Shown: positions 31,253 through 40,610 of the stretch, piece by piece
Layout: each line of letters begins with the position of its first letter
Position numbering within the stretch: the stretch's first letter is position 1
From: Clostridioides difficile
GTDB lineage: Bacteria > Bacillota > Clostridia > Peptostreptococcales > Peptostreptococcaceae
Assembly: GCF_001299635.1 (NCBI RefSeq)
Contig: NZ_JRHN01000043.1
Location: 1 to 64,000, forward strand
Direction of reading: 5' to 3'
DNA length: 64,000 bases
Notes under the pieces: model-generated
The model's input: the letters and a program-made list of their open reading frames with translations, nothing else
Database searches by the model: none
What the model was told of the DNA's origin: nothing
Made by a program: the position numbers and the translations under genes

Positions 31253-33538
31253 TCACTCCTCATCATTTTTTGGTAACCCAAATAAAAGTTCTTCAAAATT
31301 TGAAATTGGCATTGGTTTTGCAAATACATAACCTTGAATATAGTCACAACCTATTTCTTTTAGCATTTTTACTTGATTATACTCTTCAACACCTTCTGCC
31401 ACAGTAGTCATAGAAAGTGATTTTGCCATAACAATGATACTGCTTACTACAGACTTAGTACGACCATAGTTGTTTTTAGTATTTCTAAAAAATATCTTAT
31501 CTAATTTTAATGTATCTACAGGTATATCCTGTATAAGATTTAGTGAAGAATATCCACTTCCAAAATCATCCATAGAACATCCAAATCCCATTGAATGAAT
31601 TTCATCAATAATGGCAGATAAACGTTCAGTATCTTCATATACCATATTTTCTGTCAGCTCAATCTCAATATACTGTGAAGGCACACTATAACGTGAAAAA
31701 ATTTCATAATACTTATCTAAAAACTTTTCATCTTTTAATTGAATCCTTGAACAGTTTACAGATATTTTTACTAAATCTTTACCTTCATTTAGCCATCTTT
31801 GCAAAGTCATACAAACATTTTCAAATACCCATAAATCTACATTTACAATAAATCCATTTTTCTCAAACAATGGGATAAATGCGTCTGGATAAATCATACC
31901 TTCTGATTTACTAATCCAACGAACTAATGCCTCTGCTCCCCCTATTTTCTCATTTTCAGTCATATATTTAGGTTGTAGATATACTTGGAATTCTCCTTCT
32001 TCTAAGGCACTTTCCATCATATCCTCTAACTGTTTTTCACGTACTAATTGTTGACGAACCTTTTCATTATAAATAGAATACTTTATCTTATTATTTTTAA
32101 AATCTTTTGTAGAATCACGCAATGCAAGTTTTGCGCGGTCAGCCATGTACGGAAATTCCATAGAAGTATCTGTAATTATAAAAACACCAAATTGTATGGA
32201 AAGAGAAGCCCACTCAAACCCATATTTTCCGGAATTTTTCATAATAGCATCATACCAATCTTCAAATCTTCTAGTAAGAGAAGAGTCCTCACTATATGAT
32301 ATGAGTATACAGAAGTTATCTGCAAACAATCTTCCCATACATTCATTAGGAGCTAAAAGAGAGGTTATACCATCATACACTCCTCGTAATATAGAATCTC
32401 CTGCTTTTCTTCCAAACTGGTCATTTAGCATTTTAAACTTTTCAATATTCATATATACAAGTGCATATTGTTCAGAAGATTGATTTAATAAGTCATCTGA
32501 GATATTATAAAATTTCTGTATTGTATTTCCTTTAGTCACAGTATCTACATAGGCAATCTGTTCTAAGTTCTTCTTATGTCGATAAAAAGATATTATCAAA
32601 GCTATTGTAAGAATTGCAAATGCTAATGTTATAAAACCACATAATAATAATGTAATCTTTAACAATAAGTTAGATTTTGCATTTACTACAGATACTGGCA
32701 CAAAAGTTAACAAATACCAATTTTCCTGTCCAATAGGAATATATACCATATATTCGTGTGAACCATTTAATTTAAACCCAATTTGCCCACTAAGATTATT
32801 GTTTATATCATTTTTCATCTTGCTGAAGTCACTATTAGAATCTAACTGAGATTGGCTTATAGTATTCAGTATATTATACCCTGTTTTTTCAGCAATAGGA
32901 GATGATGAACGAACTACCACTGTACCATCTTTATTGATAATATGTGAATATGCTTGATTGTTAAATGAAGTCATAGATAGCACTTTATCAAAGGCTTCAG
33001 GAGAATAACTTATCGCAAGTGCAACTATATTTTTATTATCAATCGACACATTATCTAGTGGGACAGCAAAAACTATACATTCTTTATTATCTATCATTTG
33101 TGACACAGACATAGATTCTTTCTTATTTATGACAGCATCTTGAAGGTATGCATCACTGCTAAGAGAAACTGATTCGCCATCAGAATTATATGCAACTCCA
33201 TTTTCATCAATCATCATAATATCTTGGCAATTCCAATATTTTTTTTGAGAATCCATTATAGGTTTCGCTTTCTGAAAAGAATCTATATTTGTATTTTTTA
33301 TCATTAATGCTATTGTATCTAATATAGAGTAGCTGTCATCAATAATCTTACTCACATTACTACCTATTCTATTAGATATTTCTTGAAGATAGTTGCTACT
33401 TTCTTCTTGCACAGTGTTTCTCAATTTACAATAGTATTTAAAACATATTACACCCATAAAAAAACATACAACTATGAATACTATCGCTATTGTCCTAACC
33501 ATTTGTGTGCTGTTTAACGTTTTTCTTTTTACACTCAT
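31253..33538 (-). CDS. dCache-GGDEF-EAL protein, probable c-di-GMP phosphodiesterase
   Basis: A protein of 761 residues, AAGGGGT before the ATG. A membrane segment (about 15-33), an extracellular dCache domain (about 40-290: SYSILDTIALMIKNTN, IVFAVPLDN, GTVVVRSSSPIAEKTGYN) and a second membrane segment (about 297-318) come first. The GGDEF domain that follows has a degenerate motif (RLFADNF), so it cannot make c-di-GMP but may bind GTP. The EAL domain is intact: AEALVRW (EAL 536-538), TEN, DDFGSGYSS and AEGVEE. It should degrade c-di-GMP under control of an outside ligand. The next gene encodes the binding lipoprotein that could present it. Confidence 0.88.
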   Translation of the reverse strand: MSVKRKTLNSTQMVRTIAIVFIVVCFFMGVICFKYYCKLRNTVQEESSNYLQEISNRIGSNVSKIIDDSYSILDTIALMIKNTNIDSFQKAKPIMDSQKKYWNCQDIMMIDENGVAYNSDGESVSLSSDAYLQDAVINKKESMSVSQMIDNKECIVFAVPLDNVSIDNKNIVALAISYSPEAFDKVLSMTSFNNQAYSHIINKDGTVVVRSSSPIAEKTGYNILNTISQSQLDSNSDFSKMKNDINNNLSGQIGFKLNGSHEYMVYIPIGQENWYLLTFVPVSVVNAKSNLLLKITLLLCGFITLAFAILTIALIISFYRHKKNLEQIAYVDTVTKGNTIQKFYNISDDLLNQSSEQYALVYMNIEKFKMLNDQFGRKAGDSILRGVYDGITSLLAPNECMGRLFADNFCILISYSEDSSLTRRFEDWYDAIMKNSGKYGFEWASLSIQFGVFIITDTSMEFPYMADRAKLALRDSTKDFKNNKIKYSIYNEKVRQQLVREKQLEDMMESALEEGEFQVYLQPKYMTENEKIGGAEALVRWISKSEGMIYPDAFIPLFEKNGFIVNVDLWVFENVCMTLQRWLNEGKDLVKISVNCSRIQLKDEKFLDKYYEIFSRYSVPSQYIEIELTENMVYEDTERLSAIIDEIHSMGFGCSMDDFGSGYSSLNLIQDIPVDTLKLDKIFFRNTKNNYGRTKSVVSSIIVMAKSLSMTTVAEGVEEYNQVKMLKEIGCDYIQGYVFAKPMPISNFEELLFGLPKNDEE

Positions 33539-34248
33539 ATAATACCCCTTGAATAATAAATCTAAATATGTATTAATAATTAAAGACTTCCGAATTTAAC
33601 TTAAACTTAGTAAGTAATTTATTGTATAATACAAGTTTAGATTAATAATTAAATACCTTCATTTATACAAAAACCGTTATCTTCTACTATACTACTTAAG
33701 AAAACAAGAATTTAATATATTCATTTCTAATCTCATAATAATCATTTTTTGAAAATAAAAGCTTAATAGTTATTTTTATTAATTTATAATTTATAAAAGA
33801 TTGTTTAATATTCTATTAATGATTAAAAATAATTAGACATTAATTTCTTAATATAGTAACCTATCCTTATTATAGCTTCTATATTTTAATTTTGGAATAG
33901 TTTAGATATTTTTTATATTTATATATAATAATATCTTGATTTTTTTAGAAATCTATGTACCATATATTTCTAAACATACCCAAAAAACTTATAATTTACC
34001 TATATTTTATTAATATATTTATTTTTTAATAGATAATAACAATACTATAAAAATAAAATAACAACACTATTAATAAACATTATTTTATAAGAAGTTATCC
34101 ATAAATAAAAAAAGGTTAATACTATAAAATCAAATAAATTGATTTTATAGTATTAACTTTAAGGTTGAACAATTAATTAAATAGAATAATCTCTTTTCAA
34201 ACTCCTACTAAAATTAATTATTTTTATTTTGTATTTTTATATTAAGAG
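33539..34248. other. Non-coding region of 700 bases
   Basis: No ORF with a start signal is seen on either strand. The left part should hold the promoter of the GGDEF-EAL operon (minus strand), but I see no clear pair of boxes. The right part holds the terminator of the sigma-54 regulator at 34110-34160. Confidence 0.45.
34110..34160 (-). terminator. Terminator of the sigma-54 regulator gene
   Basis: A 20-bp inverted repeat (AAGTTAATACTATAAAATCA with its complement) and a short AT loop, followed on the minus strand by seven T. Confidence 0.8.
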
Positions 34249-37173
34249 CTAACTTAATATCTTTTTTATCTCATTTTTATCTTCAGTATTTAATAGAACT
34301 TCTAAAGTATGCTGGTCATTAATTTTTGAAAACAAGCTTCGTATCTCTTTTTTGTTATTTTCTTTAAGGGCTAATAATACTACTAAATCTACCATAAATT
34401 TATTATCCCATACAATAGGTTTATTTAACCGTGCTATGGCTATTGCAGGTTTTATAACGTTTTCTGGAAGTCCATGTGGTACAGCTACTTTTGAACCCAT
34501 CACAACACTTCCCATAGCCTCTCTTTTATATACACTTAAGATATACTTTGAGTCTACATAGCCACCTTCTTCAAGCTTTGAAACAAGTGTATCAATTATA
34601 TACTCCTTTGAAATTCCTTCAAAATTGTATAAAATCAAATCTTCATGTATTAAGTTATTCAATTGATTGTCACTATTTAAAGCTGGCGGTTTATTATTTA
34701 AGTGTTCTAAGACTTTATTAATACCATTTTTACCAAGTACTTCATTATAAGAAATAAAAGGTACATTTTTGTAATCTATATCAATAGTTCCACAGATAGC
34801 AATGATATTGTATTCAGCTTCAATATCATTTAACTCTTCTTCTAAATTATTATTTAAAAAAGCAATTGGCTTCACTTCAATTGAAGTATCATATTCCTTA
34901 ATTTGTTTTTCTATATGCTCCTTTAAGTTTAAAGCGGTACCCACACCACTCAAACACAATGTAATAATTACATTCTTCTTTCCATATTCATTTTTTCTAT
35001 AACTAAACTTATTTGTATTTATCATGGCATAATTTTTATTTTTCTTTAAATCTGCTATTATACCATCTAAACTTTTCCCTTCAATAGTTGCAAGTTTTCC
35101 TGCCTCCATTGCCAATAATGTATCTACTCTATTTACAGTTTTACATCTAATTCCAAGTCTTTTTTCAACCTCATCACCAAGAATTACTAAAGAACCCATA
35201 TCAATTAGAACTAGAATCCCTTTCCTAGCTTCTATCTTTTGAAGTTCTTCTAATACATGTTCTATACCTTCTGATGGTGAATCTGTAAGTGCTATTTCTA
35301 TACCTAATGTACACTCTATACCAAGAATATGATTTACGACATTAGACATTTCAATACCAACTTTACCATGTGTAACTATTACTACTTTTACTTTATCTTT
35401 TATACTTTCATCATTATAACAAAATTTATTTATATAATAAGCTAAATATCCAAGTTCATCTTCTGGAAATGTTACTTGTGTTAAGTCTTCTACTATACCC
35501 ATTATATATCTAGATAACTCATATTCCATTGGCATTGATGCTTTTATTTTATCTAGACTTGGATTTATTATAGTTTTTCCATCTTTTATCCTTCCTATAG
35601 CATGTTCGATATGAATTGCTAGAGCTAAATATAGTCCCTGATTTACATGTTTAAACTGCTCTTTAATAAATATTATTACCTTATCCATTATCTCAAGTGT
35701 AGACTCTTTTAATTGTCCACCCCAGTCTATTCTGCTTCTTCTGTCAGACAAGTTTTTATTATTTTTAATAGCATTAAACTTTTTATCCAACTTTTCTATA
35801 AATGCATTTTTTAATTCTTCTTCAGAAAAACATTTACTCTCCAGAACCTTAAGTTCTTTTTCTGCATAATTGTATATCTCACTTATTTCATTATCTGATA
35901 AAATTCTATTTTTTCCACTAACCAATTCACTAATATCTATATATATATCTTCAACTGAGAACTCAGAATACTTTTCATTTTCACAATTACAATCATAATA
36001 CCCACTTTTTATATAATCCCTTAAACTATCTAAATCTATAATTACCTTATCACTAGAAAATATTGACTTACTAAAAGCCCTAGCACAGGTTACTTGTATA
36101 TCACTCTTTAACTGACCTATATTTCCAGTACACTTATAATTCATTAGTGCGCACATAACTTCTTTAGTTATTATAAAATTCTTGTTTACTCTTTTTGCTT
36201 CTCTTTCAAAAAACTTTATTATTATCTCATATCTTTCAGACTTTGGTCTTTCACTCATATTAGGTAAATTTATTACCATTGGTATACGTCTTCTAAAAGT
36301 CTGAAGTAAATTAGAATTTGGATTTTCTGTTGTAGCACTTATTATGAGAACATTTGCCTTTCTAGTAGAACTACTTTCTCCTAATCTTCTAAATTCACCT
36401 CTATCTATTAATGAAAATAGTATCTCTTGCCCAGCAGCAGGCAATCTATGAATTTCATCTAAAAATAAAATTCCATTATCGGCCTTTTCTACAAGACCTT
36501 CTCTATTTGCATCTGCTCCTGTATATGCACCTTTTACTACTCCAAAAAGTTGAGCTATCAGTAAATTAGGATTTTCTGCATAATCTGCACAGTTAAATAC
36601 TATAAATGGGCTATTTTCTTCTTTGATATTATTTTTCACAGCATATTTATACATACATGTGGCTAGTTCACTTTTTCCTACACCTGTTTCTCCATATATT
36701 ATAGTGTGAAGACCATTAGGAGGATACATTATTGCTGACTTAGCTAAGTTTACCTTTTCTTTTAGGCTTCCCTTTATACCTATCAAGTCTTCAAATCCAT
36801 CTTCTTCTACAACTTTACTTACCTTTACATACTTTCCTGATGATGCTAAGTCTTTATCTTTAATACCACCCTTTGACTGATTTAAATTTTCTTCTTTTAA
36901 TAATTTTGACACTGCACTTCTTGATATGTTATATCCATTATCTATTAATATCTCGGTTATTTTTCTTTCAGACATCTGAGGGTTTTCACTTACAATTTTT
37001 GATATATCTTTTATTAAGATTTTTTTTCTTCTTTCTCTTGAATCTAAAATATTATTTTTTTTTCTTACTGCTATAACTTCAGACCTAGCTACATCTAACA
37101 TTTCAGCAAGTTCTTGGTCAGTATATGGATTTTTTTTGTCTTCTCTTTCTATTTCTCTTAATATTTTATCCAT
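34249..37173 (-). CDS. LevR-type sigma-54 transcriptional activator with PTS domains
   Basis: The ATG at 37171-37173 is chosen for its GAGGAGG, seven bases upstream. The 974 residues hold N-terminal helix-turn-helix regions (ELAEMLDVARSEV; ISRSAVSKLL), an AAA+ domain (Walker A GETGVGKS, GAYTGAD for the sigma-54 contact GAFTGA, ILFLDEIHRLP), and a PRD region with His (IAIHIEHAIGRI). Then come an EIIA-mannose-type domain (VVIVTHGKVGIEMSNV), a GatB-like EIIB (LCLSGVGTALNL) and a C-terminal EIIA domain with His in AVPHGLPE. It should activate the sigma-54 promoter at 27116 and be controlled by phosphorylation from the PTS. It has its own promoter region after a terminator. Confidence 0.9.
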   Translation of the reverse strand: MDKILREIEREDKKNPYTDQELAEMLDVARSEVIAVRKKNNILDSRERRKKILIKDISKIVSENPQMSERKITEILIDNGYNISRSAVSKLLKEENLNQSKGGIKDKDLASSGKYVKVSKVVEEDGFEDLIGIKGSLKEKVNLAKSAIMYPPNGLHTIIYGETGVGKSELATCMYKYAVKNNIKEENSPFIVFNCADYAENPNLLIAQLFGVVKGAYTGADANREGLVEKADNGILFLDEIHRLPAAGQEILFSLIDRGEFRRLGESSSTRKANVLIISATTENPNSNLLQTFRRRIPMVINLPNMSERPKSERYEIIIKFFEREAKRVNKNFIITKEVMCALMNYKCTGNIGQLKSDIQVTCARAFSKSIFSSDKVIIDLDSLRDYIKSGYYDCNCENEKYSEFSVEDIYIDISELVSGKNRILSDNEISEIYNYAEKELKVLESKCFSEEELKNAFIEKLDKKFNAIKNNKNLSDRRSRIDWGGQLKESTLEIMDKVIIFIKEQFKHVNQGLYLALAIHIEHAIGRIKDGKTIINPSLDKIKASMPMEYELSRYIMGIVEDLTQVTFPEDELGYLAYYINKFCYNDESIKDKVKVVIVTHGKVGIEMSNVVNHILGIECTLGIEIALTDSPSEGIEHVLEELQKIEARKGILVLIDMGSLVILGDEVEKRLGIRCKTVNRVDTLLAMEAGKLATIEGKSLDGIIADLKKNKNYAMINTNKFSYRKNEYGKKNVIITLCLSGVGTALNLKEHIEKQIKEYDTSIEVKPIAFLNNNLEEELNDIEAEYNIIAICGTIDIDYKNVPFISYNEVLGKNGINKVLEHLNNKPPALNSDNQLNNLIHEDLILYNFEGISKEYIIDTLVSKLEEGGYVDSKYILSVYKREAMGSVVMGSKVAVPHGLPENVIKPAIAIARLNKPIVWDNKFMVDLVVLLALKENNKKEIRSLFSKINDQHTLEVLLNTEDKNEIKKILS

Positions 37174-37222
37174 CTTTCGCCTCCTCACTTAAAAAATTAA
37201 TCTATTTCAATATATTATACAC

Positions 37223-37257
37223 CAAAATAAGACTAGGCAAAATAGCCTAGCCTTATT
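37223..37257 (-). terminator. Terminator between transaldolase and regulator genes
   Basis: Stem AATAAG-CTAGGC / GCCTAG-CTTATT with loop AAAATA, then TTATTTT on the minus strand. It separates the transaldolase transcript from the regulator. A TATAAT box on the minus strand (37210-37215) just after it may start the regulator gene. Confidence 0.7.
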
Positions 37258-37310
37258 ACTTAGAATTTCCATAATAACCTCTTTAATATACTCATAATCA
37301 CACTTTGTAA

Positions 37311-37961
37311 TTATAATTTTAAAGACGCACCTTCCCAATCCTTCATAAAGCTATCTATTCCTTTGTCTGTCAAAGGATGCTTAATCATTTGGTTTATAAC
37401 TTTAAGAGGAACTGTTGCTATATCTGCTCCCATTCTAGCAGCTTGTAAAACATGTATTGGATTTCTAACACTAGCAACTATTATTTGAGCCTCAATACTA
37501 TTTACACTAAATATATCAACGATTTCTTCAATTAAATCAAGACCATTTTGTGATATATCATCTAATCTTCCAACAAAAGGACTTACATATGTAGCACCAG
37601 CTCTAGCAGCTAAAAGAGCTTGTCCAGCAGAAAAAATAAGTGTAACATTAGTTTTTATACCTTTGCTTGATAGTACTTTTACTGCTTTTAAACCTTCTGC
37701 TGTCATAGGTATTTTTATAACTATATTTTTATGTATCTTAGATAACTTTTCTGCTTCTTCTATCATTCCTTTATGCTCTAAACTTATTACTTCTGCACTT
37801 ATTGGTCCATCTACTATTTCGCTTATTTCTTTAACTACCTCTATAAAATCTCTACCTTCTTTAGCTATTAGTGATGGATTAGTAGTCACTCCACATATCA
37901 CACCTAAATCATTTGCTTCTTTTATCTCTTCAATATTGGCTGTGTCTATAAAAAATCTCAT
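37311..37961 (-). CDS. TalC-type transaldolase / fructose-6-phosphate aldolase family
   Basis: The ATG at 37959-37961 is chosen (GGAGG eight bases upstream; the protein then starts [16 protein letters not shown], as its family does). The 216 residues are the short TalC/FSA form: catalytic Lys in IVIKIPMT (about 85), [33 protein letters not shown] and [19 protein letters not shown]. It transfers dihydroxyacetone units, completing the non-oxidative pentose phosphate pathway with the split transketolase of the PTS operon. It lies beside the regulator of that operon, which supports a joint role in pentitol or ketose use. Confidence 0.9.
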   Translation of the reverse strand: MRFFIDTANIEEIKEANDLGVICGVTTNPSLIAKEGRDFIEVVKEISEIVDGPISAEVISLEHKGMIEEAEKLSKIHKNIVIKIPMTAEGLKAVKVLSSKGIKTNVTLIFSAGQALLAARAGATYVSPFVGRLDDISQNGLDLIEEIVDIFSVNSIEAQIIVASVRNPIHVLQAARMGADIATVPLKVINQMIKHPLTDKGIDSFMKDWEGASLKL

Positions 37962-38025
37962 TAAAAAATCCTCCATAATTACATAATTAAAATACGTGCT
38001 AAACACAAGTATATAATATCATAAA

Positions 38026-38598
38026 TTACCTAAATTTTACAGTTCCATTATCTATAGATTCAACTACTGCCAAAGACTCCAGTCTTACATTATTGGCCTT
38101 TAAAAGCGCCCCTCCAGCTTGGAAGCCTTTTTCAATAACTATTCCTACTCCAACTAGGCTTGCCTCTGCCTGCTCAATTAAATCTTTAAGTCCAAGAGCA
38201 GCTCTTCCATTTGCAAGGAAATCATCTACTATTAGTATCTTCTCACCTTTATTTATATACTTTTTAGAAACTTTAACTGAGTATTCCTTTGCCTTAGTAA
38301 ATGAATATACATTAGTTTCATATACATCTTTATCCAAGTTTTTAGATTCTGATTTTTTTGCAAATACTACAGGTGCATTGTCAAAATACTGTGAAACAAT
38401 TGATGCTATAGCTATTCCTGAAGCCTCTATTGTAAATATTTTATCTACCTTTTCTCCTTTAAATCTCTCTTTGAACTCTCTTCCTATTTCATTTAAAAAA
38501 GCTACATCAATTTGATGATTTAAAAAGCTATCAACCTTTAGTATATCATTTCCTGAAACACTGCCTTCTCTCAATATCTTCTCTTGTAAAGCCTTCAT
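38026..38598 (-). CDS. xpt: Xanthine phosphoribosyltransferase
   Basis: A protein of 190 residues, the normal length. It starts [14 protein letters not shown]. It has the [11 protein letters not shown] segment and the PRPP motif [13 protein letters not shown] (about 120-132). The enzyme joins xanthine with PRPP to make XMP for guanine nucleotides in purine salvage. The leader carries a guanine-class riboswitch and terminator, which is the classical control of xpt. It follows mtlD by about 390 bases but is an independent unit. Confidence 0.95.
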   Translation of the reverse strand: MKALQEKILREGSVSGNDILKVDSFLNHQIDVAFLNEIGREFKERFKGEKVDKIFTIEASGIAIASIVSQYFDNAPVVFAKKSESKNLDKDVYETNVYSFTKAKEYSVKVSKKYINKGEKILIVDDFLANGRAALGLKDLIEQAEASLVGVGIVIEKGFQAGGALLKANNVRLESLAVVESIDNGTVKFR

Positions 38599-38701
38599 TG
38601 GACTCCCACCTAACCCTTTCTAAAATTAAAAATTATATTAACAAAAAATTATATTTGCTTTAATTTTGCTATGTATTATCAGTATCTTATATTAAAATAC
38701 T

Positions 38702-38736
38702 AAAAAAGCTCCTGTCTATATCATAGACAGGAGCTT
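38702..38736 (-). terminator. Riboswitch terminator before xpt
   Basis: On the minus strand AAGCTCCTGTCTAT-GAT-ATAGACAGGAGCTT is a perfect 14-bp hairpin followed by TTTTTT. Its first arm can compete with the 3' strand of the aptamer P1 (ACAGGAG), giving an OFF switch when guanine is bound. Confidence 0.9.
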
Positions 38737-38799
38737 AAAATTCAAAGTAATTAACTTAATATATAATTTAAAATAAGTATAAACTATATCTTCTTCACT

Positions 38800-38866
38800 C
38801 CTGTAGTCAAGCTATTAATGGTAGCTTAGTAGAAACATTTGAACCATATTATCAAAAATATACAGG
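38800..38866 (-). promoter_or_regulatory. Guanine riboswitch aptamer
   Basis: On the minus strand P1 is CCTGTA / TACAGG. L2 carries AATATGG, J2/3 is TGTTTCTAC, P3 is AAGCTA / TAGCTT around CCATTAA, and J3/1 is GACTAC. All conserved core bases of the purine class are present, and the discriminating base (C in GACTAC) marks a guanine rather than adenine type. It controls xpt by the terminator at 38702-38736. Confidence 0.92.
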
Positions 38867-38990
38867 TAAATATATTAATTTATTCTTTTTAATTATATAT
38901 TATAATTCTCTATTATTCAACAAATAATTCAAACTGTGTAGAATAATATCCTATAAATAATTTATAAGAATTCAATTTTTTCAAGCAAAT

Positions 38991-40139
38991 TTACAAATTT
39001 TCCATAGATACATAGCTTTTTTCAATATTATCTAAAAGTTCATCATCATTTATATTAGCTATTTTAGCAATGGCTTTTTTTACTCCATCAGACTTTATCA
39101 ATTCTTGTAATTCAACACTTTGAGCATCTTCACTATTATTATAATGAAGTGCTGCACCTATTCCAAGAATCAGATTGTCAACTGATAATCTATATGACTT
39201 TGCTGTCATTAAAGGTTTAATCAATCTATCTTTGTCACTTAATTTTCTAAGTGGCTCTCTTCCAACTCTAACTACATCATCATTAAGATATGGATTTTTG
39301 AATCTATTTAGAATCTTTTCAATATACTTATAGTGTGCTTTGGAATCAAAGTTATATTTTTTAATTAAACCTTCTCCACTTTCTACCATAGCGTTTTTAA
39401 CTATATTACAAATGTATTCATCTTTTATACTTTCTTCTATAGTCTTATATCCTTTTAAATATCCTATATAAGCTGTTATAGCATGTCCTGTATTTAGTGT
39501 AAACAACTTACGTTCTATATAAGCCATAAGATTCTCAGCTAAATTCATTCCAACTATATTTGGTATATCTCCTTTAAATCCTTGTTTTTCAACATTCCAT
39601 TCATAGAAATTCTCAACTGTTACATCAAGAGGATTTTCATTTTTGCCTGGAGGAACTATTCTATCAACTGAACAATTTGGAAAACCAACATACATTTCTA
39701 AATAGTCTACTTCTTCCTTATTTAAATACTTAAGAACTTCCTCTTTTAGTGAAGAACTTGCATATATTGCATTTTCACAAGCTATTATATTTAATTTACT
39801 TGTTAAGCCTTTTTCTTTTCTAGTTTTTATACCTTTTGCAATTGTAGAAGCTATTTTAGTTAAAACTAAAGGTCCGACTGCTGTAGTTATTATTTCAGCT
39901 TCTACAATTTCATCTATTATTTCTTCTTTTATAGATGAAACTGCACTTATATTATCAATTACTTCATCTATACATTCCACATCTCTTATGTGTATAGTAT
40001 ATTTTTTATCTTTATTTATCGAATTTAATATTTCTTCATTTACATCAACAAATACTACATGATAACCTGATTTAACTAATAAACCTCCAATAAATCCTCT
40101 TCCAATGTTTCCTGCTCCAAACTGAATTGCCTTTTTCAT
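38991..40139 (-). CDS. mtlD: Mannitol-1-phosphate 5-dehydrogenase
   Basis: A protein of 382 residues, TAGGAGG before the ATG. It has the NAD motif FGAGNIGRGFIGGLL at the start, as in all MtlD, NTGHAITAYIGYLKGY (about 219-234) at the active site, and the GREPLRKL segment. It oxidises mannitol-1-phosphate to fructose-6-phosphate. It is the last gene of the mannitol operon, 18 bases after mtlF. The length is that of E. coli MtlD. Confidence 0.95.
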   Translation of the reverse strand: MKKAIQFGAGNIGRGFIGGLLVKSGYHVVFVDVNEEILNSINKDKKYTIHIRDVECIDEVIDNISAVSSIKEEIIDEIVEAEIITTAVGPLVLTKIASTIAKGIKTRKEKGLTSKLNIIACENAIYASSSLKEEVLKYLNKEEVDYLEMYVGFPNCSVDRIVPPGKNENPLDVTVENFYEWNVEKQGFKGDIPNIVGMNLAENLMAYIERKLFTLNTGHAITAYIGYLKGYKTIEESIKDEYICNIVKNAMVESGEGLIKKYNFDSKAHYKYIEKILNRFKNPYLNDDVVRVGREPLRKLSDKDRLIKPLMTAKSYRLSVDNLILGIGAALHYNNSEDAQSVELQELIKSDGVKKAIAKIANINDDELLDNIEKSYVSMENL

Positions 40140-40157
40140 TTTAAGTTCCTCCTAAGA

Positions 40158-40580
40158 TTAGTTGGCAAAAGCTTCCATAAAAGCTTGTTTGTCATTTGAA
40201 TTTTTTAGTCTTTCTGTTAAATCATCATCCAAAACGATTGCTATATTAGATAATATCTCTAAATGTTCATCTCCAACACCAGCTATTCCTATTAATAAGT
40301 AAGCTTTTTCTCCATCAAAATCTATGCCATTAGGAAATTGTAATATAACTATTCCTGAAGATAAAATTTCTTTTTTAGCTTCATTTACACCATGTGGAAT
40401 AGCAACACCCATTCCCATATATGTAGTCATTACTTTTTCTCTTTCTAACATAGCTGGTATATATTCTTCTTTTACATATCCATTTTCAACTAATTTTCTT
40501 CCTGCTAAAGTTATAGCTTCTTCCTTTGAAACACTATCTAATCCTAAAAATATATTATTCTCATTTAATACTTTACTCAT
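40158..40580 (-). CDS. mtlF: Mannitol-specific PTS subunit IIA
   Basis: A protein of 140 residues, a single IIA domain of the fructose/mannitol type with the phosphorylated His in GVAIPHGVNEAK (about 63). It receives phosphate from HPr and passes it to the IIB part of MtlA. It lies between mtlR and mtlD, as in other Firmicutes with a split mannitol system. Confidence 0.95.
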   Translation of the reverse strand: MSKVLNENNIFLGLDSVSKEEAITLAGRKLVENGYVKEEYIPAMLEREKVMTTYMGMGVAIPHGVNEAKKEILSSGIVILQFPNGIDFDGEKAYLLIGIAGVGDEHLEILSNIAIVLDDDLTERLKNSNDKQAFMEAFAN

Positions 40581-40610
40581 AATATCAACCTTCCTTTTTT
40601 AATATTAATT

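Noticed and set aside
31253-33538. Diguanylate cyclase activity of the GGDEF-EAL protein
   Set aside because: The motif reads RLFADNF, so the active site is lost.
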